A stretch of DNA of 64,000 nucleotides, taken from NCBI RefSeq assembly GCF_018141105.1, contig NZ_CP054839.1, positions 372,001 to 436,000 on the forward strand, read 5' to 3'. The notes beneath the pieces were generated by a model. That model had not been told where the DNA came from and ran no database searches. It saw only the letters and a program-made list of their open reading frames with translations. The position numbers and the translations under genes are program-made. The DNA comes from Saccharopolyspora erythraea (GTDB taxonomy: Bacteria > Actinomycetota > Actinomycetes > Mycobacteriales > Pseudonocardiaceae). Positions 16,509 to 24,565 of this stretch are shown one piece after another (position 1 is the first letter of the stretch; every line of letters begins with the position of its first letter).

Positions 16509-18173
16509 ATGAGTCCGACGGGGGAGGCGAGCACCGAGCGCGAGCCCGCACCGGTGCCGCCGGAGTTGTTCTGCGCCGCGGGCTGGTCCCCGAAGCAGGT
16601 GCTGGAGCACGAGGAGTTCCTGCTCCAGCAGCACGAAGCGGGTGCGCTGCGCCTGCACGACCGCGGTGAGCTTGGCGACGCCGGGCCGCCGCTGCGGCGC
16701 TGGCGGATGAGCTGGTCGCGCAACGGTGCGACGGTCCACGCCGTGCTCGCCACCATCGACATCCCCGGCCACGACGACGCGGCGAAGGTCTGGTTCGGCG
16801 CGCACTGCGAACTCGGCTGGGGATGGGACGCGCCGTCGCCGTTGATCCGCCCCGGACTCGGGCAGCAGGTGCTCGTCGACCCCGCGAACGCGCTGGCCGC
16901 CACCGGATCTTCGCTGTTCAGCGGGGACGACGCGCTGCAGCAGCCGCTGGCGGTCATCCGCGACCGCGTCACCCGGATGCCGGTGCTGTTCCGCCACGGC
17001 CGCGCGGCAGACGCGCATCGGGCGCGCACCTTCCGCGGCGCGACGCTCGGCGCGGTCGGAATGGTCGGCCTGGACGACGACGCCGCCGGCAGGCTCGCGG
17101 CCGAACTGCCCGCGGAACGCCGGATTCCCGAACGCGGCGCCCGTCTGGTCCTCCCGAGCTGGTGGGAGCCGCACCAGCCGGACATCTGCGTGTCCGCAGG
17201 CGAGCTCGACGGCGACGCGGCGTGGCGGGAGCTTGCCGACGCGGCGTTGCGCGCGGCCCGCTGGCGCCCGGAGGGGCCGATGCCCGTGGACGACGAGTGG
17301 TGGCGCGCGTTGTTCGACGGCGCGTGGAACGACGAACGGGTGGCCGACCCCTCCGGCAGCGGCGGCGCGCGTTGGTACGCGGGCCGGGATGGGGGCGACA
17401 AGGCGCAGCTGCGCCAGCGCATCCAGGGCGTCGGCGACAGCGTCGCGGAGCTGCGCAGCGCGCGGACTCGCCGCGAAAGCGATCTCGCCGAACTGGAGAG
17501 CGGCATCGAACGCCATCGGGAAGAGCTACGCGCGCTAACGCGGTCGCGCACGACTCTGGCGCGCGGTGTGCTGCGGCTGCGCGCGGAGCGCGAGGCGGCG
17601 CGAGCGGAACTCGACCGGACGTCGCTCGGTGCCGCCCTGCGCCGCACGAAGGCCGCGCAGCGCCTCGTACGAGCCCGGTCGGCGGAACTGCACCGGCGCG
17701 AGGAAACGCTCGCGGACCTGCGCCGCCCGGCCGATGCCCCGGCCGCGGCTCTTGACGACTACGCGGAAAGCCCTGGTCACGACATCGGGGACGTTGTCCG
17801 GGGTGACCTCGACGAGCACACTGCCCGCCCGGTCTCTCCCGCGCGGCCTGCCTCGACCGTGCTGCTCGCACACGGTGTCGAGGACGAGATCGAGCGCCTC
17901 GACGACGTGCGCCGCCGTCGGTGCCGCCGGGTGCTGCGCCTGCTCGGCTCCGCCGAGGGCGACGTCGCGCGGCACCTGCGCGATGCGGGTGTGTCCCCGC
18001 TGCTGCTGGGCAGCACGGCCGACCCCAGCGCCGCGCTGACCTTCCGGACCGCCGACGGCGACTGGCGGCCCTTCGCCCACCACGTCCTGCTCGACCACAG
18101 TGGACACCACGTGCTGCACTACCGCGTGGACGGCGACGTCGTGCACGTCGGATACGTGGGGCCCGCTCTGTGA
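16509..18173 (+). CDS. Unknown coiled-coil protein, first of a tandem paralogous pair
   Basis: A 554-residue protein I do not recognise. Three parts are visible. Residues 1-280 are a globular domain with PPELFCAAGWSPKQVLEHE, LRRWRMSWSR, RTFRGATLGAVGMVGLDDDA and VLPSWWEPHQPDICVS. Residues about 300-400 form an Arg/Glu/Leu-rich coiled coil. The C-terminal domain ends HYRVDGDVVHVGYVGPAL. The same order and motifs occur in the next gene, so they are duplicates. No signal peptide or membrane segment is visible, so it is probably cytosolic. ATG 16509 (or 16506) is chosen because of the leaderless promoter spacing. Confidence 0.8.
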   Translation: MSPTGEASTEREPAPVPPELFCAAGWSPKQVLEHEEFLLQQHEAGALRLHDRGELGDAGPPLRRWRMSWSRNGATVHAVLATIDIPGHDDAAKVWFGAHCELGWGWDAPSPLIRPGLGQQVLVDPANALAATGSSLFSGDDALQQPLAVIRDRVTRMPVLFRHGRAADAHRARTFRGATLGAVGMVGLDDDAAGRLAAELPAERRIPERGARLVLPSWWEPHQPDICVSAGELDGDAAWRELADAALRAARWRPEGPMPVDDEWWRALFDGAWNDERVADPSGSGGARWYAGRDGGDKAQLRQRIQGVGDSVAELRSARTRRESDLAELESGIERHREELRALTRSRTTLARGVLRLRAEREAARAELDRTSLGAALRRTKAAQRLVRARSAELHRREETLADLRRPADAPAAALDDYAESPGHDIGDVVRGDLDEHTARPVSPARPASTVLLAHGVEDEIERLDDVRRRRCRRVLRLLGSAEGDVARHLRDAGVSPLLLGSTADPSAALTFRTADGDWRPFAHHVLLDHSGHHVLHYRVDGDVVHVGYVGPAL

Positions 18174-19954
18174 CTCCCGAACCGCTCCCGCCGACGTCCT
18201 TCTGCGCCGCGGGCCACGCCTCGCCGTCGCTGCTCGAACACGAGCGGACGCTCGTCGCGCTGCACGAGTCCGGTGCGCTCAGGCTCATCGACGGCGGCCG
18301 CGAGGGCTCCGGCCGCCGCTGGCGGATGTCGTGGGGCCACGGCTCGTCGGCCGTGCGGGCGATGCTCGGCGTGCGCGAGAGCGCCACCGACGACGGCGAG
18401 GTCACCTTCTGGGTCCACGCCGAAGCCAGGCGACCGTGGTCGATCCGCGACCAGCGCAACCCGGTCGAACGCATGGGCCTGCTCGACCACGGCCTGAAGG
18501 ACCCGAGCTCGGCCTACTCGCTCACCGAGCAGAACCCGCTGTTCGGCCTGCGGGAGGTCGGGTTCCTCGAACACACCTTCAGCCGCGACATGCGCGACTC
18601 GCCCGTGCTGGTCTACCACGGCGAACCGGGCACCCGGCCGAGCCAGGAGATGCGGCGGTTCCGCAACGCGACCAAGGGCATGTGCGGGCTGCTGCCGGTG
18701 GACGACGCGGTCCGCGAGCGCGTCAACGACCTGCTGCCCGCCGACCGGCGCATCCCGCACCGCGCTGTCCGCCTCTACGTGCCGCCGTGGTGGGTCGGCC
18801 ACGAGGAGGACATCACCGTCGAGGTGTCCCGGCTCGACCGCCCAGGCGCGTGGCGGCGCATCGCCGACACCGTGATCCGGGTGAGCTCGTGGCGCGGTGG
18901 CGGCAAGATCCGGGCCACCGCGCGGGAGTGGTCGGCGCTGCTGGACGACCCCATGAACGACGTGCGGATCGTGCCCGCCACGCGCGGCGGCAGCGTCCGC
19001 TGGCTCCCGGCCCCCGACGACAGCGGCAAGCGCGTCCTGCGCAGGCGCCTCGACGCCGTCACCGAGGAGGCCAGGGCCGCCCGGGACGAGGCCGACAGCG
19101 CCGCCGAGTCGGTGGCCCACCGCCGCGGCACCCTGGACGCCCTGACCGCCCAGGCCGCCCTCGCCCGGCGGTCGAGACGGCGGCTGGCCGAACTCGCGCT
19201 GCGGCTGCGGCAGGAGCGCGACAGCGCGGAGGCCGCGCTGCGGGCGGGTTCGGTCGCGGCGGGGTGGCGCGAAGCGCGCGAGGCCGAACTCGAAGCGGAG
19301 CTCTACGCCGAGGAGCTGGACCGCGTCGACGACGAAGTCGTCGCGCAGCGGTCCAGGGCGCGGCCCGCCGCCGGAGGCGGGGCGGCGCGCGGCGCCGAGC
19401 CGGCGGAGCCGGCAGGCGGCGGTGGAGCGCAGGCGGCGCGGAGCGCGCCGAGCTTCACCGGCTTCGGCGAGCTGCTGGCGGCGGCGGAGCGGGAGCTCGC
19501 CGGGCTGCGGTTCGGGCCGCAGACCGCGGTGGCGGTCGAGCTGGACGGCCACCTGCGGTCGGCGCTGTGGCGGCGCCGTACCTGGGACGTGCTCGAACTG
19601 CTCTCCGCCTACGCCCTGCGCCGCCGCGCGGGCGACGGAGGCGAAGCCTGGCTGCGCGGGTTCTCCTACTACGTGCGGGAGTTCGGCGGCTCGCGCGGAA
19701 TCAGCCCGAGCCTGGTGGCCTCGGGCGAGAGCGAGATGGTGGCCAACACGCCGCGCTTCCGCAACGCCCGCACCTTCGCGGTGCCGCCGGAGGTGCACCG
19801 CTCGGGCTGGGAGTTCTTCGGCGCCCACGTCAAGATCGACCGGGGCGGTGGGGTCGCCCCGCGGCTGCACTACTTCGACGACACCCGCGGCCCGACCGGC
19901 GACATCCACATCGGCTACCTCGGCCCCCACCTCCCCAGCCCCGAGAGCAACTAG
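18170..19954 (+). CDS. Unknown coiled-coil protein, second of a tandem paralogous pair
   Basis: A 594-residue paralogue of the preceding gene. Shared landmarks are TSFCAAGHASPSLLEHERTL, ALRLIDGG, RRWRMSWGHG, MRRFRNATKGMCGLLPVDD, LPADRRIPHRAVRLYVPPWW and the mid-region Trp-rich EWSALLDD. A coiled coil follows (about 290-400), then a Gly/Ala/Pro-rich linker and a C-terminal domain. That domain is longer than in the partner and contains WEFFGAHVKIDRGGG and the closing IHIGYLGPHLP. The GTG start at 18170 overlaps the first gene's TGA (GTGA), so the two are translationally coupled and may form a hetero-oligomer. The function is unknown. Confidence 0.85.
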   Translation: MTPEPLPPTSFCAAGHASPSLLEHERTLVALHESGALRLIDGGREGSGRRWRMSWGHGSSAVRAMLGVRESATDDGEVTFWVHAEARRPWSIRDQRNPVERMGLLDHGLKDPSSAYSLTEQNPLFGLREVGFLEHTFSRDMRDSPVLVYHGEPGTRPSQEMRRFRNATKGMCGLLPVDDAVRERVNDLLPADRRIPHRAVRLYVPPWWVGHEEDITVEVSRLDRPGAWRRIADTVIRVSSWRGGGKIRATAREWSALLDDPMNDVRIVPATRGGSVRWLPAPDDSGKRVLRRRLDAVTEEARAARDEADSAAESVAHRRGTLDALTAQAALARRSRRRLAELALRLRQERDSAEAALRAGSVAAGWREAREAELEAELYAEELDRVDDEVVAQRSRARPAAGGGAARGAEPAEPAGGGGAQAARSAPSFTGFGELLAAAERELAGLRFGPQTAVAVELDGHLRSALWRRRTWDVLELLSAYALRRRAGDGGEAWLRGFSYYVREFGGSRGISPSLVASGESEMVANTPRFRNARTFAVPPEVHRSGWEFFGAHVKIDRGGGVAPRLHYFDDTRGPTGDIHIGYLGPHLPSPESN

Positions 19955-20000
19955 CCCGAGCAGGTTGTCCGCACGCTGTGGCCTGGTCAGCGTGGCCCGA

Positions 20001-20030
20001 GGGCCTCCTGCGCCGGAGCGCGGGAGGCCC
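20001..20030. terminator. Bidirectional hairpin between convergent genes
   Basis: A 13-bp stem (one G-U pair) with a CGGA tetraloop: left arm 20001-20013, right arm 20018-20030. It sits between the end of the coiled-coil pair and the convergent NTF2-like gene. It has no T-tract, as is common in high-GC actinobacteria. Confidence 0.65.
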
Positions 20031-20049
20031 CCCGCCGGACGGGTGACCG

Positions 20050-20469
20050 CTACGCGGTCCCGTGCGGGTTGTCGATGACGTAGCGCCACCGGCCGTCCGC
20101 GCCCCTGCGGGCGACGTCGGTTGCGGTGCCCGCCATGTCGACCTCGGTGCCGTCCGCCGCGGTGCCGCGGATCGACCAGTCGACGATGAGCAGCGCGACG
20201 TCGCCGGCCACGTAGACGTGCCGGGTCGTGGCCTGGATGGGGAGCCCGAGTCCGAGCAGGTGTGCGCCGGCGGCGGCCCGTTGCGCGCCGGTCACGGGAT
20301 GGCCAGGCACCGGGACGAGCACGGCCGCGTCTTCGTAGACCTGGTCGAGCGCCTCGCGGTCGCCGCTGTTGAAAGCCGCGACGTAAGCCGCCGCGTGCTG
20401 GGCGGGATCGCCGGTGCGTGAAGGGACGGTGCGCGAAGGGACGGTGCGGTCGTCATGATCAGTCGTCAT
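20050..20469 (-). CDS. SnoaL/NTF2-like (SgcJ/EcaC type) protein
   Basis: A 139-residue small alpha+beta-barrel protein. The core DPAQHAAAYVAAFNSGDREA, then LDQVYEDAAVLVPVPGHPVTG is typical of the SgcJ/EcaC branch, and it ends RWRYVIDNPHGTA. Family members include cyclases, isomerases and stress proteins, so no specific reaction can be assigned. The N-terminus contains a five-residue duplication (TVPSR twice) encoded by a short tandem repeat, which suggests the true start could be somewhat later. Confidence 0.82.
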   Translation of the reverse strand: MTTDHDDRTVPSRTVPSRTGDPAQHAAAYVAAFNSGDREALDQVYEDAAVLVPVPGHPVTGAQRAAAGAHLLGLGLPIQATTRHVYVAGDVALLIVDWSIRGTAADGTEVDMAGTATDVARRGADGRWRYVIDNPHGTA

Positions 20470-20513
20470 GACTCCGTCAGCTTATCGACCGAAACCGTTG
20501 CGGCGCAGACGAA

Positions 20514-21017
20514 TCAGGCATCGGGCGCTGAGAACGCCTCCGCGTAGTGCTGGACGACCTCCTGCGGCGGGGGCATCTCGACGCGCCGGACCGACCCCGC
20601 GGCGAGGAGCGTGGCGAGCTGGCCGAGGCACAGGTCGTATCCGGCGGCCGACTGGGCGGCGTGGGCGGGGTCCTGGTTCTCGATGTCCAGCCGCAGCAGG
20701 CATCCGCCCGGCACGTCGGCCAGCCGCCACCGCAGCGTTTCGCCGTGCCAGGTGAACACCAGCGCGCGCGGCGGCTCCGCCACCAGCACCTCGCCGGTCT
20801 GGGGTGGGGCGCCCGGGAACGTGAACGTCGCGGTGCCGCCCGGCGTCGCCTCGATGCGCGCGGCGCAGGGGAACCAGGCGGCGAGCTCGGCTTCCTCGGT
20901 GAGCGCCCGCCACACCTGCTCCTTCGAGTGGCGGTAGCGGCGTTCGAAGCGCAGCGTCGGGTGACCGGTGCCGTTGCGGTGCAGGCTCACGTCGGTGCGG
21001 AAGGGTGCGGGATCCAC
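20514..21017 (-). CDS. SRPBCC (AHSA1/START-like) family protein
   Basis: A 167-residue helix-grip protein with the AHSA1 pattern: LRFERRYRHSKEQVWRALTE, EAELAAWFPC, then a beta-sheet with TATFTFPGAPP and VFTWHGETLRWRLADVPGGC, and a long C-terminal helix. It probably binds a hydrophobic ligand or acts as a stress cofactor. The GTG at 21017 has the strong ribosome binding site AGGGGGAGCA. It is divergent from a PPOX-fold gene across a 69-base region with a perfect palindrome. Confidence 0.85.
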   Translation of the reverse strand: MDPAPFRTDVSLHRNGTGHPTLRFERRYRHSKEQVWRALTEEAELAAWFPCAARIEATPGGTATFTFPGAPPQTGEVLVAEPPRALVFTWHGETLRWRLADVPGGCLLRLDIENQDPAHAAQSAAGYDLCLGQLATLLAAGSVRRVEMPPPQEVVQHYAEAFSAPDA

Positions 21018-21047
21018 TGCTCCCCCTTGTTGGTTGCAATTAAGAAG

Positions 21048-21059
21048 AGCAAGCTTGCT
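21048..21059. promoter_or_regulatory. Perfect 12-bp palindrome in a divergent promoter
   Basis: AGCAAGCTTGCT is fully self-complementary and lies midway between the divergent SRPBCC and PPOX genes in a local AT-rich patch. GCTTGC and CAAGC half-sites recur on the right-hand side. It is probably a shared operator, and no local regulator gene is obvious. Confidence 0.5.
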
Positions 21060-21086
21060 TTTAACAAGCATGCCAGGGAGGCAGCG

Positions 21087-21596
21087 ATGGCGGTAGAGGA
21101 ACCCACGACCCTGCTCGACGCCCGCTACAGCGCCGAGGGGGCGACGCCGACGAGTTGGGCGCGGGCACGGGAGATCCTGGAGGACGCGGAGCTGTACTGG
21201 TTGTCGACGGTGCGGCCCGACGGCCGTCCGCACGTCACGCCGCTGCTGGCGGTGTGGCTGGAGGCCGCGCTGCACTTCTGCACCGGTCCGGAGGAGCGCA
21301 AGGCGCGCAACCTGGAGCGCAACGCCCACTGCGTGCTCACGACGGGGCGCAACTCCCTGTGGGAGGGGCTCGACGTGGTGGTCGAAGGCGACGCGGTGCG
21401 GGTCGTCGACGACGCCCGGCTGTGCCGTCTCGCCGACGCGTACGAGTCGAAGTACGGCGCCGAATGGCACTTCGACGTGCGCGACGGCGCTTTTCAGCAC
21501 ACGGCCGGCGGCGAGGCGCTGGTGTTCGAGGTGGCGCCGGCGACGGCGTTCGGGTTCCGCAAGGGCGAGTACAGCCAGACCCGCTGGACCTTCTGA
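21087..21596 (+). CDS. Pyridoxamine 5'-phosphate oxidase-fold (PPOX) protein
   Basis: A 169-residue split-barrel flavin-binding-fold protein, with WLSTVRPDGRPHVTPLLAVW at the cofactor-binding start, FCTGPEERKARNLERN and a C-terminal GFRKGEYSQTRWTF. These small actinobacterial proteins bind FMN, F420 or haem; the cofactor cannot be told from sequence. The ATG at 21087 follows GGGAGG. It is divergent from the SRPBCC gene and convergent with a second PPOX protein. Confidence 0.87.
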   Translation: MAVEEPTTLLDARYSAEGATPTSWARAREILEDAELYWLSTVRPDGRPHVTPLLAVWLEAALHFCTGPEERKARNLERNAHCVLTTGRNSLWEGLDVVVEGDAVRVVDDARLCRLADAYESKYGAEWHFDVRDGAFQHTAGGEALVFEVAPATAFGFRKGEYSQTRWTF

Positions 21597-21605
21597 CAGG
21601 TCACC

Positions 21606-21633
21606 GCCGCCCCGGACCCGCGGCCGGGGCGGC
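21606..21633. terminator. Hairpin between convergent PPOX genes
   Basis: A perfect 10-bp stem (GCCGCCCCGG with CCGGGGCGGC) around an 8-base loop lies between the two converging stop codons. It can serve either direction. Confidence 0.6.
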
Positions 21634-21641
21634 GCGTCACC

Positions 21642-22034
21642 TCACTGCTTGGTGCAGTGCCGCGGCTCGACGTAGAGGACGATGCGCTCCTCGCCGGGCT
21701 GGGCCCAGGGGTAGGTGTCCTCGTCGAGGTACTTCTTGGCCATGCTGTTGATGAACGCGTTGTCCGGGTCGTCCTCGACCCGGACGACCTCGCCGCGCAC
21801 CTCCAGGTAGCGGTAGGGCTGGTCGGGGTCGTGCAAGGACATCGAGATCCTGGCGTCCCGCTGCAGGTTGCGGTACTTCTGCCGCGTCCTGGTCTGGCTG
21901 AACTTGATGTGGGTGCCGTCCCAGCCGACCCACACCGGACTGGACTGCGGTTCGCCGCTCGGTCCGATCGTGGCCACGTGGGCGAACGCCCGCTTGTTGA
22001 GGATGTCCTCGCGGTCTCGCGGAATCACCGCCAT
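21642..22034 (-). CDS. PPOX-class, probably F420-dependent, enzyme
   Basis: A 130-residue split-barrel protein with HVATIGPSGEPQSSPVWVGW, then KFSQTRTRQKYRNLQRDARI and the end YVEPRHCTKQ. This pattern is common in the deazaflavin (F420)-binding PPOX/Rv1155-like subfamily of actinobacteria. The ATG at 22034 has a GAGAGGA ribosome binding site, so the longer ORF start nine codons upstream is not needed. The reaction is unknown. Confidence 0.87.
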   Translation of the reverse strand: MAVIPRDREDILNKRAFAHVATIGPSGEPQSSPVWVGWDGTHIKFSQTRTRQKYRNLQRDARISMSLHDPDQPYRYLEVRGEVVRVEDDPDNAFINSMAKKYLDEDTYPWAQPGEERIVLYVEPRHCTKQ

Positions 22035-22224
22035 GTTGCTTCCTCTCCGTCGGTGCGGCACGTCGTCACCGATTCAACGGGCTCGCAGCGCTTTGCGCAG
22101 GATGGAGTCGAGGGTCCCTGGATGCTTGACCGACTCGCCAATCGCACCCGTGCCCGACGACACGGTCGTGCTGGGCGACGCGCTGCACAGCCCGCTGCAG
22201 TTCAGGTGCCCGGCCTGCGCGGGG

Positions 22225-22761
22225 TCAGGTGAAGAACGGCGTGCCGGTGGCCTCCACCAGGTCCGCCGCCGTGGAGCCGTCCAGCGCTTCGCGCAGGATG
22301 TCGGCGTGCCCGGCGTGCCGCGCGGTCTCCTGGATCAGGTGCGAGAGCACCCATCGCGGCGTCCGCTCGGTGCCGTCGGGGATCAGGGCGCTGAGCGGGC
22401 CGATGTCCAGCGCACGGTCCAGGTCGGAGATGCCGGCGAACACGGCCGCGGTCTCGTCGGAGATCTTCCGGTACCTGGTCAGCAGGTCGGCCAGCGTCTC
22501 CTCCGGGGCCATGCCGAACTCGGTGCTCCAGTCCCGCGCGGGGGACGGGCGGCCGGCGACGATGTCCACCCAGTTGCGCTCGGCGTTGGCGACGTGCTTG
22601 ACCAGGCCGCCCAGGCACAGGTCGCTGCTCGGCACCGGACGAGCGGCGGCCTGCTCGTCGTCGAGGCCGTGCACGGCACGGCGCAGCGACGCGCGTTGTT
22701 CTTCCAGGAAAACGACCAACGCGTCGCGGTCGTCGGCCGCGGCGCGGACCAGGGTCGGCAT
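22225..22761 (-). CDS. DinB-like protein (DUF664 family)
   Basis: A 178-residue four-helix-bundle protein of the DinB/mycothiol-dependent superfamily. Likely metal-ligand histidines are in LVKHVANAERNW and LIQETARHAGHADILREALDG. Family members include thiol-dependent S-transferases and uncharacterised stress proteins. It lies 56 bases from the end of the large beta-lactamase-type hydrolase gene on the same strand and may be read through from it. Its own substrate is unknown. Confidence 0.87.
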   Translation of the reverse strand: MPTLVRAAADDRDALVVFLEEQRASLRRAVHGLDDEQAAARPVPSSDLCLGGLVKHVANAERNWVDIVAGRPSPARDWSTEFGMAPEETLADLLTRYRKISDETAAVFAGISDLDRALDIGPLSALIPDGTERTPRWVLSHLIQETARHAGHADILREALDGSTAADLVEATGTPFFT

Positions 22762-22817
22762 CGGAAACCTCTTTCGGTCGTGGTGGTGCCGCCATCATCT
22801 CCCGGCCCACCGACGGT

Positions 22818-24557
22818 CTAGCGCGGTGTCTGGAGCCAGCCCTCGGGCGTCAGCCGCTCGTCGTCGCGCTCGCCGTCGAGCAGCACGCCGGCGCGGTCTG
22901 CCACCGAGATGCCGTCGATGTTGACCCCGCGCCCCACGTACTGGTCGTCCGGCGCGTAGCGCCAGCGCAGCCGCAGCGGCTTGGACGACTCCGGCACCGA
23001 GCCCTGCACTCGCCACCACGACCGATGGCCCGCCCCCGCCAGCGACTGCTGAGGGCCTTCGGGCGCTCCCGGACCGGTGGCACTGAGCGGCACCGGCTGC
23101 CACGTCGCGCCCTCGTCGCCGCTGGCCTCCACCGACAGCGCGTCCACGCCGTCGCCGTCCAGCTGGGTGTCGACGAACGCGTCGAAGGTCACCTGGGCGG
23201 CCCCGGTCACCGGGCCCAGCGAGTCGGTCGTCAGCGTCGCCGGGCCCTGCGGCGGGGCGAACCACGACTTCGACCCTCGCACCGGGCGGACCGACATGGC
23301 CTCGGCGAGGCCCTGCGCGAGCGCCTGGCGCGCGGGGTTGTTGGAGCCCCAGGACCGCGACGGGTGCACCCGGTTGGTCAGCAGGACGACGATCGAGCGC
23401 GAAGCGGGGTCGATCACCAGCGACGTCCCGGTGTAGCCGGTGTGCCCCGCGGTGTGCGGGCCGCTGAGCCCTGCCATGTACCAGCGCTGGTCCAGCTCGA
23501 AGCCGAGGCCGTGCGAGTTGCCCGGGAACGCGCTGTTGAAGTTGGTGAGCATCTGCTCGACGCTGTGCTCGCCGAGGATGCGCTCACCGGCGTAGGCACC
23601 CCCGTTGAGCAGGGTCTGACCGAGGATCGCCAGGTCGCCGGCGGTGGAGAACACCCCGGCCTGGCCGGCCACGCCGCCGAGCGACCACGCGTTCTCGTCG
23701 TGAGCCTGGCCGCGCACCATCCCGCGCGGCGGATCGGCCTGGAACTCGGTCGCGGCGATCCGGCGCAGCTCGCCTTGGTCCGGGTTGTAGCCGGTGTCGC
23801 GCATGCCGAGTGGTTCGGTGATCCTCTCGTCCACCACCTCGTCCAGCCGCTCACCGGTGACCCGCTCGACCAGCACGCCGAGCGTGATCATGTTCGGGTC
23901 GGAGTAGGTGTAGGCGGTCCCGGGCGGGCTCTTGGGCTCGAGCGCCATGACCGTCGGAACGCGGTCCTGGGGCGGCAGCGTCCACAGCTTGACCTCGGCG
24001 GGCAGTCCCGAGGTGTGGGTGAGCAGCTGGCGGACGGTGATGGTCTGCTTGCCGTTGGCGCCGAACTCCGGCAGGTAGCCGGCCACCGGCGAGTCCAGGT
24101 CGACCGCACCCGCCTCCACCTGCTGCAACACCGCGATGGAGGTGAACAGCTTCGAGATCGAGGCGACGTCGAAGATCGTGTCGCGGTCCACCGGCTCCCA
24201 CTGGTCGGCCGGCAGCTCGGTGCCCTGCCCGTCGGCGTAGCGCACCTCGTACCCGGCCTGCGACCGGCTCACCACGACACCGTTGTGCACCACCAGGCCG
24301 ACCGCGCCCGCGTACATCGGGTGCTCCCGCCCGGGCACGGTCTCGGTCCACGCCTCGATCTGGCGGACCGCCTGGTCGATGGGCTTGGAGCGCAGTCCCG
24401 CGTCCGAGGGGTCGCCGTCACGCAGCTCGGTGCTCGCCGGGGCGAACCCGTCCCACGGCCGGTCGAAGCGCCCACCACCAACCGGGGAAGCCGAGGCCGA
24501 CCCCGCGGTCAGCGCGGCGACCGACAACACCGCGATCGCCAGTACCGTCTTCCCCAT
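22818..24557 (-). CDS. Secreted serine hydrolase, beta-lactamase/AmiE-type (class C fold)
   Basis: A 579-residue exported hydrolase. An N-terminal signal peptide (MGKTVLAIAVLSVAALTAGS, cleavage near ASA) is followed by a class C beta-lactamase/PBP4* domain with the SxxK motif in ASISKLFTSIA, a YxN-position motif YSDPN and HTG in TAGHTGYTG. A C-terminal beta-rich domain of about 150 residues, including FDAFVDTQLDGDGVDALSVE, is extra. By analogy with Bacillus ybbE (AmiE), encoded beside namZ and nagZ, it may cut stem peptides from MurNAc. The ATG at 24557 has a GAGGTGG site, and the gene starts eight bases after the namZ stop. Confidence 0.85.
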   Translation of the reverse strand: MGKTVLAIAVLSVAALTAGSASASPVGGGRFDRPWDGFAPASTELRDGDPSDAGLRSKPIDQAVRQIEAWTETVPGREHPMYAGAVGLVVHNGVVVSRSQAGYEVRYADGQGTELPADQWEPVDRDTIFDVASISKLFTSIAVLQQVEAGAVDLDSPVAGYLPEFGANGKQTITVRQLLTHTSGLPAEVKLWTLPPQDRVPTVMALEPKSPPGTAYTYSDPNMITLGVLVERVTGERLDEVVDERITEPLGMRDTGYNPDQGELRRIAATEFQADPPRGMVRGQAHDENAWSLGGVAGQAGVFSTAGDLAILGQTLLNGGAYAGERILGEHSVEQMLTNFNSAFPGNSHGLGFELDQRWYMAGLSGPHTAGHTGYTGTSLVIDPASRSIVVLLTNRVHPSRSWGSNNPARQALAQGLAEAMSVRPVRGSKSWFAPPQGPATLTTDSLGPVTGAAQVTFDAFVDTQLDGDGVDALSVEASGDEGATWQPVPLSATGPGAPEGPQQSLAGAGHRSWWRVQGSVPESSKPLRLRWRYAPDDQYVGRGVNIDGISVADRAGVLLDGERDDERLTPEGWLQTPR

Positions 24558-24565
24558 CCGCCACC

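Noticed and set aside
22080-22224. Possible small gene between the F420-type PPOX gene and the DinB gene
   Set aside because: A GTG-started fragment reads briefly like protein but continues antisense into the DinB gene and has no ribosome binding site.
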